A stretch of DNA of 64,000 nt from Parvimonas micra (GCF_900637905.1 NZ_LR134472.1:930001-994000), one strand, 5' to 3'. Positions 7,418 to 16,964 are shown, counted from the first letter of the stretch. The notes: generated by a model not told the origin, from the letters alone. Numbers and translations are program-made.

Positions 7418-8011
7418 ATGACTAGAGAACGACTAACATCAAGAGAAAGAAAATTGAAAATACAAAATATTGCATTAGATGTTTTTACAAGAAAAGGATA
7501 TAAAAACACAAGTATGTATGATTTAGTACAAGCTACTGGACTGTCCACAGGAGGTTTGTACCACTATTATAAAAGTACAACTGAAATTCTATACGATTTG
7601 ATGTTAAGAGGTTGTAAATATCGAGAAGACATTATTGAAAAAAAGATATGTGAAATTTCTAAGCCTTTAAGTGTAGAGTTATTAGCTGAAATTACTGTTG
7701 ATAGGGCACTTTCTACTAATATATTTATTCCAATATATGTTATGTTTTTGCAGTCAATGAAGGAAGATGAAGACTTACAGGAACTTTATAAAAAATTACA
7801 GGACAGTTATATCAAAAATTTTAAACGAATGCTGGATGAATATGACTATGGAGAAATTTGTGAAGAGTCTTTGAAATTACTCAATGATTTACTTAATACT
7901 ATTATCTTGAGTTGTGAGACATTGGGAATTAGGGAACATTTAGTTTCACAACGTCAAGTTCTTGAGAAAATGATAATTGATGTTTTAATGATAAATAGAG
8001 AAGAGGTGTAA
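7418..8011 (+). CDS. TetR family transcriptional regulator
   Basis: A 197-residue regulator with an N-terminal TetR helix-turn-helix (about residues 15-60, including VFTRKGYKNTSMYDLVQATG and GGLYHYY) and a variable ligand-binding C-terminal part. It is followed four bases later by a MATE efflux gene, so it is likely the local repressor of that pump, relieved by a pump substrate. The palindrome at 7386-7407 is the probable operator. AAGGAGGA precedes ATG 7418. Confidence 0.92.
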   Translation: MTRERLTSRERKLKIQNIALDVFTRKGYKNTSMYDLVQATGLSTGGLYHYYKSTTEILYDLMLRGCKYREDIIEKKICEISKPLSVELLAEITVDRALSTNIFIPIYVMFLQSMKEDEDLQELYKKLQDSYIKNFKRMLDEYDYGEICEESLKLLNDLLNTIILSCETLGIREHLVSQRQVLEKMIIDVLMINREEV

Positions 8012-8015
8012 TTAG

Positions 8016-9353
8016 ATGAATAAAGATAGTAAAGAGCTCTTAACAGCTAAACCGTTACAAATATTAATTAAACTTTCATTGCCGGCAATATTAGGGATGA
8101 TTGTTATCGGCTTATATCCGCTGATGGATGGGATTTTTGCCGGCCAGATACTTGGAGAGAAAGCTATGACCGCTGTAGGAATTGCCACTCCGTTCACATA
8201 TATCAATACGGGTATCGCAACTTTAATTGGGGTAGGTTCAGCGTCACTATTATCCAGAGCCATTGGAGAAGGAAATCAAAAAATAATAGATAAAGTTATG
8301 GGAAATCTTTGTTTTTGGATTCTAACATTGTCAACAATTGTTACTGTTTTAGGGATCTTATTTTGCCAACAATTACTTAGTGTATTTGGTGCAAAAGGAG
8401 AACTTTTAAATCTTTCTACTCGTTATTTACGAATTATTTTTATAGGGTCTATTTTTGTAAATTTCGCGCAGGCAGCAAATATGGTTATGCGTGGCGAGGG
8501 GTTGATGAAACGAGCAATGCTTATTATGGGAATTGGTGCAGGTATAAATATATTGTTGGATCCGATTCTTATGATACTATTTAGAGAGCGTGGTATTGAA
8601 GGTGCTGCTGTCGCTACGATAACAGCACAATTTGTTCAGGCAATTTTTACTCTTTGGTATTTTAAGAAAAAAAGTAAAGTTGTAAAAATTGGGATAATTA
8701 GAAAAGAAGGGGATATAACCGTAGATATGTTTTCCGTAGGTGTTTCTGCTATGCTTATGCAGGTGTTAACTATTATTCAGCAGAGTTTTCTTTATAGTCA
8801 AGCTTTTCGTTATGGTGGAGAAACATCCGCAGCTATTATGGCGGCTATCTTAAGAATACAGGCTTTTTCATTCATTCCACTTTGGGGAATGAGTCAAGGA
8901 TTACAACCTGCTATTGGTGCCAATTTTGGAGCAGAGCAGTATGACAGGGTCAAAAAAATATTCAATGTTTTCGCTATCAGTTCTATTATATTAGCTGCTT
9001 GTTTTTGGATACCTTCAGAAATTTTTGCTAAACCAATTCTTGGATTATTTGGATTATCCGATGAAACACTATTTTTAGCTATTCCGAATTTCCGCATAAT
9101 GTACAGTATTTTCATTGCTTATGGGGTAATGATTATGACTATAACATTTTTTCAAGCGATTGGAGATGGTAAAACAGCCGGTATTTTAGTTATGTTAAGA
9201 CAGATAATTTTGTTTATTCCAGCTGTAATTTTATTACCTCGTATGATTGGGGCACAGAGCCTTTGGTACGTTTTGCCAATAATTGATGGAGTCGTTGTGT
9301 TACTAGGAATTCAGGGATATTTTATGGCAGTAAAAAAAATGGAGAAAAAATAG
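8016..9353 (+). CDS. MATE family multidrug efflux transporter
   Basis: A 445-residue polytopic membrane protein with about twelve membrane segments and two similar halves, the layout of MATE (NorM/MepA/DinF) exporters that expel cationic drugs using Na+ or H+. The N-terminal half has the family-typical LIKLSLPAILGMIVIGLYPLMDGIFAG segment (written in two parts: first helix, then the substrate-lining PLMDG). It sits four bases after the tetR gene. MepA-like by context; the substrate is unknown. Confidence 0.92.
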   Translation: MNKDSKELLTAKPLQILIKLSLPAILGMIVIGLYPLMDGIFAGQILGEKAMTAVGIATPFTYINTGIATLIGVGSASLLSRAIGEGNQKIIDKVMGNLCFWILTLSTIVTVLGILFCQQLLSVFGAKGELLNLSTRYLRIIFIGSIFVNFAQAANMVMRGEGLMKRAMLIMGIGAGINILLDPILMILFRERGIEGAAVATITAQFVQAIFTLWYFKKKSKVVKIGIIRKEGDITVDMFSVGVSAMLMQVLTIIQQSFLYSQAFRYGGETSAAIMAAILRIQAFSFIPLWGMSQGLQPAIGANFGAEQYDRVKKIFNVFAISSIILAACFWIPSEIFAKPILGLFGLSDETLFLAIPNFRIMYSIFIAYGVMIMTITFFQAIGDGKTAGILVMLRQIILFIPAVILLPRMIGAQSLWYVLPIIDGVVVLLGIQGYFMAVKKMEKK

Positions 9354-9363
9354 ATTATATAGA

Positions 9364-9398
9364 AAAACGGTAAATTGTGAATGATTTACTGTTTTTTA
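9364..9398 (+). terminator. Rho-independent terminator
   Basis: AACGGTAAAT pairs with ATTTACTGTT, then six T. It ends the tetR-MATE operon. The dispersed repeat at 9401 begins right after the T tract. Confidence 0.75.
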
Positions 9399-9400
9399 TT

Positions 9401-9466
9401 GTGAAACAACAAGGTTCCCAGGAACCCACCCGATGCGAAGCATCGTGGAAGGGTAGGGTTCTTATT
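9401..9466 (-). repeat. 69-bp dispersed repeat, copy A
   Basis: The sequence carries two small hairpins, GGTTCC/GGAACC and GATGCGAAGCATC, between a GTGAAACAACAAGG end and an AAGAACC-type end. Copies are at 35433-35501 and 48847-48915. In all three the ACAAG end touches the T tract of a terminator. The remainder of the gap up to 9805 contains only the microprotein copy. Confidence 0.8.
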
Positions 9467-9565
9467 GATGAAAATAAAAGATAATATATTATGTAATTGA
9501 AAAAATTAGTCGAAAAATTGAAAAATCCCAAAAAAAGATAAAAAACTAATTCGAGTATTACTATT

Positions 9566-9652
9566 ATGAAGAATGGAGAGCATTATTTTCATACCGAAGA
9601 ACAAATGTATTTTTCGGATAATTGGTTTAGTAAATTTATAAAAAATGAGTAA
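9566..9652 (+). CDS. 28-residue microprotein, copy 2
   Basis: MKNGEHYFHTEEQMYFSDNW followed by eight residues, a close relative of the frame at 6879-6956. Nineteen of the first 20 codons align without gaps. There is no strong ribosome binding site, so this copy may be a relic. Confidence 0.3.
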   Translation: MKNGEHYFHTEEQMYFSDNWFSKFIKNE

Positions 9653-9805
9653 AATAATTTCACTAAAATAGTTGTTATAAATAAAAAAAGTGGTATAATT
9701 AAAATTGCATTTAACCTATCAAAAAGAGATTTTAATTTCATCATATTTTACAATAATATGATTTAGTTTAAAATAATAGGATTATATTAGAAAGAAGGAA
9801 AATTT

Positions 9806-10063
9806 ATGAATCAAAAAACACTTAAAATTTTAGGATGGATTGCAACTTGTACAGCAATGCTTATGTATATATCCTATTTTCCACAAATTATTAATAACTT
9901 ACATGGAAATAAAAGTGGTTTTTTACAACCTATGGTTGCAGCAGTTAACTGTACTTTGTGGGTTAGCTACGGATTTTTTCAAAAGAAAAAAGATTGGCCA
10001 ATTATTGTAGCAAATATACCGGGTGTAATTTTTGGAACAATCGCTGCTTTAACAGCTTTATAA
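9806..10063 (+). CDS. SemiSWEET family sugar transporter
   Basis: An 85-residue membrane protein with three membrane segments, the size of a bacterial SemiSWEET subunit, which dimerises to form a sugar pore. The PQ motif is visible as YFPQI near residues 24-28 at the end of the first helix, and NCTLWVSYGFF in helix 2 carries the conserved substrate-contact Asn and Trp of the family. AGAAGGA precedes ATG 9806. The DUF421 gene follows 16 bases later. Confidence 0.85.
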   Translation: MNQKTLKILGWIATCTAMLMYISYFPQIINNLHGNKSGFLQPMVAAVNCTLWVSYGFFQKKKDWPIIVANIPGVIFGTIAALTAL

Positions 10064-10079
10064 AAATTTAGGGGGAATA

Positions 10080-10712
10080 ATGAATCCATTTCTTTTAGTA
10101 GCTATAAAATTATTAATTGGATTTTTAGCTTTAATAACTATAATAAATATCTCAGGAAAAGGAAACTTAGCACCGAATTCAGCAAGTGATCAAGTTCAAA
10201 ATTATGTGCTTGGGGGAATAATTGGTGGTGTAATTTACAATAATAGTATTAAGATAATAGAGTTTATTGCTATTTTATGTATTTGGTGTGCTCTTGTGTT
10301 AGGCCTAAAATGGCTTAAACAACATGTTGTAAAAGTAAAACAAGTTATAGATGGAAAAGCATTGATAGTTATTGATGAAGGTAAAATTAATATAGAAAAT
10401 TGTAGAAAAGTAGGTTTATCCGCTCATGATGTATCTTTTAAACTTAGAACTAATAATGTTTATTCAATAAAAGATGTGAAAAGAGCCATTGTTGAACAAA
10501 ATGGTCAACTTATAATTATTCATTATGGAGAAGAAAATCCAAAGTTCCCATTGATAACAGACGGACATTTACAAACTGATATTTTAGAAACAATAGGAAA
10601 AGACGAAGATTGGTTAATTGAAGAAATTAAAAAACAAGGATTAGAAAAATACAGTGATGTATTTTTAGGAGAATATGTAGATGGAAAGTTAATTCTAGCT
10701 CCTTATAATTAA
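10080..10712 (+). CDS. DUF421 (YetF-type) membrane protein
   Basis: A 210-residue protein with two to three N-terminal membrane segments and a cytoplasmic C-terminal DUF421 domain beginning near residue 85 (strands around VIDGKALIVIDEGKINIENC). This matches the YetF/YcaP family. The family has no agreed function; Bacillus members are linked to spore germination or membrane stress. GGGGG precedes ATG 10080. It is likely co-transcribed with the SemiSWEET gene. Confidence 0.82.
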   Translation: MNPFLLVAIKLLIGFLALITIINISGKGNLAPNSASDQVQNYVLGGIIGGVIYNNSIKIIEFIAILCIWCALVLGLKWLKQHVVKVKQVIDGKALIVIDEGKINIENCRKVGLSAHDVSFKLRTNNVYSIKDVKRAIVEQNGQLIIIHYGEENPKFPLITDGHLQTDILETIGKDEDWLIEEIKKQGLEKYSDVFLGEYVDGKLILAPYN

Positions 10713-10730
10713 TAGGTACAGAAGTAAAAC

Positions 10731-10757
10731 AGATAGTAGAAATGCTATCTTTTTTTG
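10731..10757 (+). terminator. Rho-independent terminator
   Basis: AGATAG pairs with CTATCT, followed by seven T. It closes the SemiSWEET-DUF421 transcript. Confidence 0.75.
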
Positions 10758-10879
10758 TTGATAAAAAGGGATAAAAATGAAAATTTATCCGTGTGCAATT
10801 CGACTCGTATAGAAAAAATATAAGATATATGATAGAATTATGATGTGTAATTATATATTAGAGATAAGGAGATTCCATT

Positions 10880-11728
10880 GTGGCAAAAGTAACTAAAGAA
10901 CATATTTCAGCAAAAGGATTTGCAATTCAAATTTATACTGAAGACTTTAAAAACGATTATATAAGTCTTACAGATATTGCTAGATATAAAAGTGATGAAC
11001 CTTTTATTGTTATAAATAATTGGTTAAGAAGTAAAGATACAATTGAATTTTTAGGTTTGTGGGAATCAATGAATAATATAAATTTTAAACCTATCGAATT
11101 CGATAGGTTTAAAAATGAAGCTGGCAGTAATGCTTTTACTTTATCTCCACAAAAATGGATTGAAAAAACAAATGCTATAGGTATAGTATGCAAATCAGGA
11201 AGATATGGAGGAACATTTGCCCATAGTGATATTGCGATGGAATTTGCATCATGGATTTCTGCAGAGTTTAAACTGTATATTATTCAGGATTATAAGAGAC
11301 TTAAATCAGACGAAAATTCAAGATTATCATTAAATTGGAATTTGAATAGAGAAATCTCTAAAATTAATTATAAAATTCATACAGATGCTATAAAAACATA
11401 TTTACTAAATGATTTAACAGAAAGCCAATTAGGCTTTAAATATGCAAGTGAAGCCGATATGTTAAATGTAGCATTATTTAATAAAACCGCAAAACAATGG
11501 AGAGAAGAAAATCCGAACTTAAAAGGAAATATGAGAGACTATGCAAGTTTAAATGAACTTTTAGTACTAGCTAATATGGAAAGCTATAATGCTGTTTTAA
11601 TTGAAAAAGGACTATCACAAAAAGAAAGAATGATTGAACTTAGAAAACTTGCAAGAACTCAAATGATTTCACTTGAAAAACTTAATGACATAGGAATTAA
11701 AAGTCTGGAAGATAAGACTAAGGAATAG
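10880..11728 (+). CDS. KilA-N domain protein
   Basis: A 282-residue protein with a KilA-N DNA-binding domain over roughly the first 130 residues: DYISLTDIARY at the start and the closing GGTFAHSDIAMEFASWIS helix are characteristic. The C-terminal half is charged and helical. KilA-N proteins occur in phages and islands; a free-standing chromosomal copy may be a phage remnant or a regulator. The start is GTG 10880 with AAGGAG eight bases upstream. No phage genes lie beside it. A perfect 32-bp palindrome lies inside the frame at 11083-11114. Confidence 0.85.
   Translation: MAKVTKEHISAKGFAIQIYTEDFKNDYISLTDIARYKSDEPFIVINNWLRSKDTIEFLGLWESMNNINFKPIEFDRFKNEAGSNAFTLSPQKWIEKTNAIGIVCKSGRYGGTFAHSDIAMEFASWISAEFKLYIIQDYKRLKSDENSRLSLNWNLNREISKINYKIHTDAIKTYLLNDLTESQLGFKYASEADMLNVALFNKTAKQWREENPNLKGNMRDYASLNELLVLANMESYNAVLIEKGLSQKERMIELRKLARTQMISLEKLNDIGIKSLEDKTKE
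11083..11114. repeat. Perfect 32-bp palindrome inside the KilA-N gene
   Basis: Each arm is 16 bases (right arm TTCGATAGGTTTAAAA) with no spacer, centred on an EcoRI-type GAATTC between 11098 and 11099. It is fully in frame and encodes about residues 68-79 of the KilA-N protein. Confidence 0.9.
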
Positions 11729-11745
11729 ATAATATATATGTTTTG

Positions 11746-11777
11746 AGAGATAGCATATCTGCTATCTCTTTGTTTTT
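11746..11777 (+). terminator. Rho-independent terminator
   Basis: AGAGATAGCA at 11746-11755 pairs perfectly with TGCTATCTCT at 11760-11769, then a T-rich tract. Confidence 0.85.
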
Positions 11778-11898
11778 TATTTTGAAATAGTTGCTTTGTA
11801 ATTTGGAATTCTTTATATGCATGAAATGTAGAATAAAAGTAATTTATATGATATAATTCAATTATATTATAACATTATTGTATATGGAGATATATATT

Positions 11899-12426
11899 AT
11901 GAAGGACAGTACTAAGGAAGATAAAGATTATCTTATTAAAATTTGTAAATTTGTTAAACTTGAATATAAAAATATTCCTAATCTAATTACTTCAAAAAAA
12001 TGCAAAAATTACAACTTATGGACGATTTTTGCAAAGAATAAAGAAAATAATAAGACTGAGTGTTTACATGTAGGAAGTAGCAAAGATATTTGTAGTGAAC
12101 TTCGAAAAATATTGAAGTTAATGATTTCAAAGCCTGAAAAAGTGTCAATATCGACAACTTTTCATAAAAATGTTTATGAGATTACTACTTATAATGACAA
12201 AAACAGTATCAAATACAGAATGTTGTATCAAAATTATGATAATTTTGAAATATATAAAATCAATGTTGAAAAATATCTATTAGGAGAAAATATTGGAGAC
12301 TATAATAAAATTAATTATGCTGAAGTAAAATTTGCATATGATAATAAAGCTTTATTATGGAATCCTGCACCAGCATGTAACGGAAACCAAGAGAAAGAAA
12401 TTTTAAATAAGTTTTTGAATAGATAA
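11899..12426 (+). CDS. Hypothetical protein
   Basis: A 175-residue soluble lysine-rich protein. ATG 11899 is preferred because TGGAG lies about nine bases upstream, whereas the in-frame TTG at 11878 has no binding site. A strand-helix pattern around NLWTIFAKN and CLHVGSSKDI loosely recalls the GIY-YIG nuclease fold, but the catalytic motif is not clear, so I leave it unassigned. It lies 24 bases before a membrane-anchored gene and probably shares its transcript. Confidence 0.65.
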   Translation: MKDSTKEDKDYLIKICKFVKLEYKNIPNLITSKKCKNYNLWTIFAKNKENNKTECLHVGSSKDICSELRKILKLMISKPEKVSISTTFHKNVYEITTYNDKNSIKYRMLYQNYDNFEIYKINVEKYLLGENIGDYNKINYAEVKFAYDNKALLWNPAPACNGNQEKEILNKFLNR

Positions 12427-12449
12427 ATTATCCTAAAGGAGATATTATT

Positions 12450-13109
12450 ATGAATGATAGTATATTAAAATCTTTAGAAACATGGATTCCAATTTCTATT
12501 TCATTTTTATCACTTATTATTACTTCTTTTTTCAGTATTAAAGCTAACAAAATAATGAAACAAACAGAAGAAAAAAATCGAGAAAATGAACAAAGGGCAA
12601 AAGAATTTGAACTTTATAAGGAAGCAAAAAGACAACAAGATGCAATGATTACTAGTTTATTAATGAAACAAAGTACAAGAGCATCTATTGTTCCATATTT
12701 TAACATTGTTTTAAGAGATGAAAGAATTATTGAAAGTAATGATAAAATAACTCTAGGAATAGGAGTTATTAATATAGGAAAAGAAAGTGCCACAAATGTA
12801 CAATTGGTACCTAAGATATCAGAACGGGGATTAAATGAATATTTTGATAGTGATAAAGGATATAAATATGGTATTTCTGAATATTTAAATAGATATTATG
12901 CAAGACCGAGAGAAGAAATAATTTTCTATATAAGAATTTTAAAAAAAGAAAGCATCTCTGATTTTATTAATTTCAAAATAAAATATTATGACTTAATAGG
13001 AAATTGTTATATACAAGAATTTAGATTTGGATTTGATAATTATTTACTAAACGGATACTACTTAGATAATACCTCATATGTTCCTAAATTGGTAAAAAAT
13101 GATAAATAA
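12450..13109 (+). CDS. Hypothetical membrane-anchored coiled-coil protein
   Basis: A 219-residue protein with one membrane segment near residues 12-32, a charged coiled-coil stretch at about 33-60, and a beta-rich soluble domain from about residue 70 (RASIVPYFNIVLRDE, then IGVINIGKESATNVQLVP). This anchor plus immunoglobulin-like layout is common among uncharacterised proteins of defence islands and prophages, but I cannot tie it to a named family. AAAGGAG precedes ATG 12450. Confidence 0.65.
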   Translation: MNDSILKSLETWIPISISFLSLIITSFFSIKANKIMKQTEEKNRENEQRAKEFELYKEAKRQQDAMITSLLMKQSTRASIVPYFNIVLRDERIIESNDKITLGIGVINIGKESATNVQLVPKISERGLNEYFDSDKGYKYGISEYLNRYYARPREEIIFYIRILKKESISDFINFKIKYYDLIGNCYIQEFRFGFDNYLLNGYYLDNTSYVPKLVKNDK

Positions 13110-13120
13110 TTACTAAAAAA

Positions 13121-13151
13121 CAAACCTACTCATTCACGAGTAGGTTTTTTC
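13121..13151. terminator. Bidirectional terminator
   Basis: AAACCTACTC pairs with GAGTAGGTTT; A-runs and T-runs flank both sides. It serves the gene ending at 13109 and the minus-strand gene ending at 13154. Confidence 0.8.
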
Positions 13152-13153
13152 CT

Positions 13154-13846
13154 TTATTTACTCACTACGAATACTACTGACGGGGAGTTTTCTTCGTCGA
13201 ATTTGTCTTTTTTGAAGTTTCCGTAGATTTCGTATTTTAGTCCGAGTCGGTTTACGAATGAAATTAGGTCATCAACTAGTAGTGGAACTAGAAGTTGTGT
13301 GTTTTCAAAGCTTTCATTTTCTGTTGTAAGAACTGTGTTGAAACGGATTTTGCTGTTTTCTCTGTAATAGTTTCTTGTAAATTTTACTTTTGTTCCAAGA
13401 GTCGGTAAGGCTCCAAGGAATAGGTCGTTTTTAAGAATGAAAGGTTTGAAGTTTACCCAGCTTAATACTAATTTTCCGTTTTCTTTCAGTAAGTCCATAG
13501 TTTTTAAAATGAAGCTACATATTTGGTTTATGTCTTCCAAATGTGCAATTGTTGTTCCAATGCAATAGCAGACGTCGAATTTTTCTTCAAAGTCTAATTC
13601 TAACATATTTTTTTCATATACTTTGAGTCCTTTTTTTCTTGCTTCTTCTACCATGCTTTCTTCTAAGTCGATGCAAGTTACATTTTTCCCTAAGTTTTCC
13701 AAGTTTTTTGCAACGAGTCCTGTTGCACAGCCTATATCTAAATAGTCTTTTCCGTCTGATATATTATTTAAAAAATTTAGTTGTGCTTCATTTGTTGGAA
13801 ATATATCTTCATAGTATTTGCATATTTCTTTATAAAATTTATTCAT
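13154..13846 (-). CDS. Class I SAM-dependent methyltransferase
   Basis: A 230-residue protein with a Rossmann-type methyltransferase domain: motif I YLDIGCATG at about residues 35-43, the acidic ribose-binding residue in TCIDLEESM, and the later LKENGKLVLSWVNF strand. The substrate is unknown. The start at 13846 is chosen because GGAGG precedes it; an ATG four codons upstream overlaps that binding site. The coding part has somewhat higher GC than its neighbours at its 3' end. Confidence 0.85.
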   Translation of the reverse strand: MNKFYKEICKYYEDIFPTNEAQLNFLNNISDGKDYLDIGCATGLVAKNLENLGKNVTCIDLEESMVEEARKKGLKVYEKNMLELDFEEKFDVCYCIGTTIAHLEDINQICSFILKTMDLLKENGKLVLSWVNFKPFILKNDLFLGALPTLGTKVKFTRNYYRENSKIRFNTVLTTENESFENTQLLVPLLVDDLISFVNRLGLKYEIYGNFKKDKFDEENSPSVVFVVSK

Positions 13847-13938
13847 ATAAACCTCCATTCTAAAAATATAATGTTATAATTGATTATACCCAAATTTTTT
13901 AAAACAACTTTTTGTTTAGTTAGCATTTTGCATTGTTT

Positions 13939-13949
13939 TGTGGTAAAAT
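13939..13949 (+). promoter_or_regulatory. Extended -10 promoter (TGTGGTAAAAT) of the tal-glpX-rho operon
   Basis: TGTGGTAAAAT with no good -35 at the right distance. The identical 11-mer recurs before lplA (38163-38173) and before the hydrolase at 40173. Confidence 0.55.
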
Positions 13950-13986
13950 ATATTCGAATAGATTAATTATATTTAGGAGGCAATTG

Positions 13987-14628
13987 ATGAAATTTTTTAT
14001 TGACACAGCTAATGTTGATGAGATAAGAGAGATAAGTAAATGGGGTATTCTTGACGGCGTTACTACGAATCCATCTTTGATAGCGAAAGAGGGAAGAGAT
14101 TTTGTTGAAGTTATTACTGAAATCACTTCAATCGTTGACGGACCTATTTCAGCGGAAGTTATCAGTCTTGAAGCTGAAGGAATGGTAAAAGAAGCTAGAG
14201 AACTTTGTAAGATAAATAAGAATATTGTAATAAAAATTCCTATGACTGAAGAGGGACTAAAGGCTGTTAATGTTTTAAGTAAAGATGGAATAAAGACAAA
14301 TGTTACTTTAATTTTCTCTGCAACTCAAGCACTTCTTGCAGCAAAGGCAGGAGCAACTTATGTAAGTCCGTTTTTAGGTAGACTTGATGATATTAGCTCT
14401 GAAGGAATGATTTTAATTGAAGATATTTTTGAAATTTTCAGTAATTATGCGATTACAACTGAAATCATTGCCGCATCTGTAAGAACTCCAATGCATGTTC
14501 TTCAAATTGCAAAGAGTGGAGCAGATATTGCAACAGTACCTTATAAGGTGTTCAAACAAATGTTAAAACATCCACTAACTGATATAGGAATTGAAAAGTT
14601 TTTAAAAGATTGGGAAAGTGTTAAATAA
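13987..14628 (+). CDS. tal: Transaldolase (fructose-6-phosphate aldolase/TalC type)
   Basis: A 213-residue protein of the short transaldolase family, which moves a dihydroxyacetone unit between sugar phosphates in the non-oxidative pentose phosphate pathway. Conserved pieces are [13 protein letters not shown] at the start, [15 protein letters not shown], and the Schiff-base lysine Lys83 in NIVIKIPMT. The length matches the TalC/MipB subgroup. ATG 13987 has AGGAGG at 13975-13980. The glpX gene follows 12 bases later, so sugar-phosphate recycling enzymes are made together. Confidence 0.93.
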   Translation: MKFFIDTANVDEIREISKWGILDGVTTNPSLIAKEGRDFVEVITEITSIVDGPISAEVISLEAEGMVKEARELCKINKNIVIKIPMTEEGLKAVNVLSKDGIKTNVTLIFSATQALLAAKAGATYVSPFLGRLDDISSEGMILIEDIFEIFSNYAITTEIIAASVRTPMHVLQIAKSGADIATVPYKVFKQMLKHPLTDIGIEKFLKDWESVK

Positions 14629-14640
14629 TAGGAGGAAGCT

Positions 14641-15621
14641 ATGGATAGAAATTTAACTTTAAATTTAGTAAGAGTTACAGAAGCTGCGGCAATTCGTTCT
14701 TCATATTTTTTAGGAAAAGGCGATAAAAACGGTGCAGATGGAGCGGCTGTTGAGGCCATGAGATCAATGTTCAACGAACTTCCAATGGAAGGAACTGTTG
14801 TTATCGGAGAAGGAGAAATGGATGAAGCTCCTATGTTATATATCGGCGAAGTTGTAGGAAACGGACAAGAAGGAGTTGCAAAGGTTGATATTGCAGTTGA
14901 CCCTGTTGACGGAACCTCTCTTGTAGCAAATGGATTGCCAAATGCGATTGCAGTTGCTGCTTGTGCACCTGCGGGTTGTTTATTACATGCACCTGATATG
15001 TATATGGATAAGATTGCAGCGGGTCCTTTAGCAGTTGATTGCATACATATTGATTTACCTATCGAAATGAATATAAGAAGACTTGCGAGAGCTTTAGGAA
15101 AAGAAGTTGGAGAAGTTACAGTTAGTATTTTAAATAGAGAAAGACATCAAGATATTATAGATAGAGTTAGAAAACTTGGTGCGAGAATAAAACTTTTTGA
15201 AGCCGGAGATATTGCTCAAGCCATTGCAACTTGTATTGACAATAGTGGTTGTGATTTAATGGTTGGAATTGGTGGGGCACCTGAGGGAGTTTTAGCTGCA
15301 GCAGCTATTAAAGCATTGGGTGGAGTTTTCCAAGGAAGACTTGTTCCTGCTGATGAAGAAGAATTTAGAAGATGTGAAGCTATGGGACTTGAAGATCCAC
15401 TAAAAGTTTTAGAAATGAATGACTTAGTAAAGGGCGATGAAGTTTTATTTGCTGCAACAGGGGTAACTGATGGCGAACTTATTAATGGAGTTAGACATAT
15501 TGGTAATGATAGAGTTAAGACTTACTCTGTTGTAATGAGAGCAGAAACAGGAACAATTAGAAATATTGAAGCAACTCATAGAATTTCTAAAAAACCTGAA
15601 TATGCAAAGATAAAGAGATAG
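14641..15621 (+). CDS. glpX: Class II fructose-1,6-bisphosphatase
   Basis: A 326-residue GlpX-type phosphatase that hydrolyses fructose 1,6-bisphosphate in gluconeogenesis. The metal-binding motifs are clear: GEGEMDEAPM at residues 57-66 and DPVDGTSL at 87-94, together with IGGAPEGVLAAAA near residue 219. The length is normal for the family. GGAGG precedes ATG 14641. It lies between tal and rho with tight spacing (12 and 1 bases). Confidence 0.95.
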   Translation: MDRNLTLNLVRVTEAAAIRSSYFLGKGDKNGADGAAVEAMRSMFNELPMEGTVVIGEGEMDEAPMLYIGEVVGNGQEGVAKVDIAVDPVDGTSLVANGLPNAIAVAACAPAGCLLHAPDMYMDKIAAGPLAVDCIHIDLPIEMNIRRLARALGKEVGEVTVSILNRERHQDIIDRVRKLGARIKLFEAGDIAQAIATCIDNSGCDLMVGIGGAPEGVLAAAAIKALGGVFQGRLVPADEEEFRRCEAMGLEDPLKVLEMNDLVKGDEVLFAATGVTDGELINGVRHIGNDRVKTYSVVMRAETGTIRNIEATHRISKKPEYAKIKR

Positions 15622-15622
15622 T

Positions 15623-16927
15623 ATGAATATAGAACTTTTAAAAGGAAAATATCTTGATGAATTAAAAACTATTGCAAAGTCTTATGGAATTGCAAATGTT
15701 TCAAAGTATAAAAAGAATGAATTAATATCTGAAATTTTAAAGGCAGATAATGGATTTGAAAGTGAAGAGTCTGAAAGAGTAAGTATAGATGAGTCTGTTG
15801 AAAATGATTCAAAGACTAATACAAAAACTGTATGTGGGCTTATTGATATTACTGCAGACGGTTATGGTTTTTTGCGCTCAAATGGCTATGACTCAGGAGA
15901 AGAAGACATTTATGTCTCACCAACTCAGATAAGAAGATTTAGACTTAAAAAGGGAGATAAAATTTTAGGTTTAACTAGAGAAAGTAAAGAAAGTGAAAAA
16001 TTTTCTCCACTTATTTATATAAATGAAATAAATGATATAAAGGTTTCAGAATTAAAAGCTAGAAAAGATTTTGACGATTTAATTCCGATTTATCCAAATG
16101 AAAAATATACTTTAGAAACTGAAAAGAATGAGGTTTCAACTAGAATAATTGACTTTTTAGTACCGATTGGAAAGGGGCAGAGAGCTTTAATAGTCGCTCC
16201 TCCAAAGGCAGGAAAGACAAGCATACTTCGTTCAATTTTAAAAGGTATAGAAATAAATAATCCAAAGAGTAAAATTTTTGTTTTATTAATTGGAGAAAGA
16301 CCTGAAGAAGTTACGGAAATGAAGAGATTTACAAAAGCGGAAGTAATTGCTTCAACTTTTGATGAATTACCTCAAAATCATATAAGACTTGCAGAATTTG
16401 TACTTGAAAGAGCAAAAAGACTTGTAGAGCTCGGAGAAGATGTGGTTATTTTGGTTGACAGCATAACAAGACTTTCAAGAGCCTACAATGTAAATACACC
16501 GTCCTCCGGAAAAACTCTTACGGGTGGACTTGATCCTTTTGCATTGCATAAGCCTAAAAGATTCTTTGGCTCAGCGAGAAATGTTGAAAATGGTGGAAGT
16601 TTAACCATAATTGCAACAACACTTGTAGATACGGGAAGTAAAATGGACGATATGATTTATGAAGAATTTAAGGGAACGGGAAATATGGAAATTCATTTGA
16701 GTAGAAAACTTTCAGAACTTAGAATTTTCCCTGCCATAGATATTTATAAATCAGGAACTAGAAAAGACGATTTACTTTTGAGTGAAGAAGAAATTCAATC
16801 AGCAAATTTAATTCGTAGAAAACTTTCAAATACAAATACTAATGAAATTATGGAAAATTTAGTAAAAAACATAAAGAAAACTGGAAACAACAAAGAATTC
16901 TTCAAAGCTATCTTAAAAAATAATTAA
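15623..16927 (+). CDS. rho: Transcription termination factor Rho
   Basis: A 434-residue hexameric RNA helicase. The N-terminal Rho-N helices (residues 1-40) lead to the RNA-binding OB fold (about 70-140, with YGFLRSNGY and [13 protein letters not shown]) and the RecA-type ATPase with the P-loop APPKAGKTS at 192-200 and the Walker [16 protein letters not shown]. It starts one base after glpX; coupling of rho to glpX/tal is common in Firmicutes. Confidence 0.97.
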   Translation: MNIELLKGKYLDELKTIAKSYGIANVSKYKKNELISEILKADNGFESEESERVSIDESVENDSKTNTKTVCGLIDITADGYGFLRSNGYDSGEEDIYVSPTQIRRFRLKKGDKILGLTRESKESEKFSPLIYINEINDIKVSELKARKDFDDLIPIYPNEKYTLETEKNEVSTRIIDFLVPIGKGQRALIVAPPKAGKTSILRSILKGIEINNPKSKIFVLLIGERPEEVTEMKRFTKAEVIASTFDELPQNHIRLAEFVLERAKRLVELGEDVVILVDSITRLSRAYNVNTPSSGKTLTGGLDPFALHKPKRFFGSARNVENGGSLTIIATTLVDTGSKMDDMIYEEFKGTGNMEIHLSRKLSELRIFPAIDIYKSGTRKDDLLLSEEEIQSANLIRRKLSNTNTNEIMENLVKNIKKTGNNKEFFKAILKNN

Positions 16928-16964
16928 AAATTTAGTTTCAATTTGAAACTTTAAGGAGATTTTG

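Noticed and set aside
11899-12426. A GIY-YIG nuclease.
   Set aside because: The fold hint is weak and the catalytic tyrosine-glycine motif is not clear.
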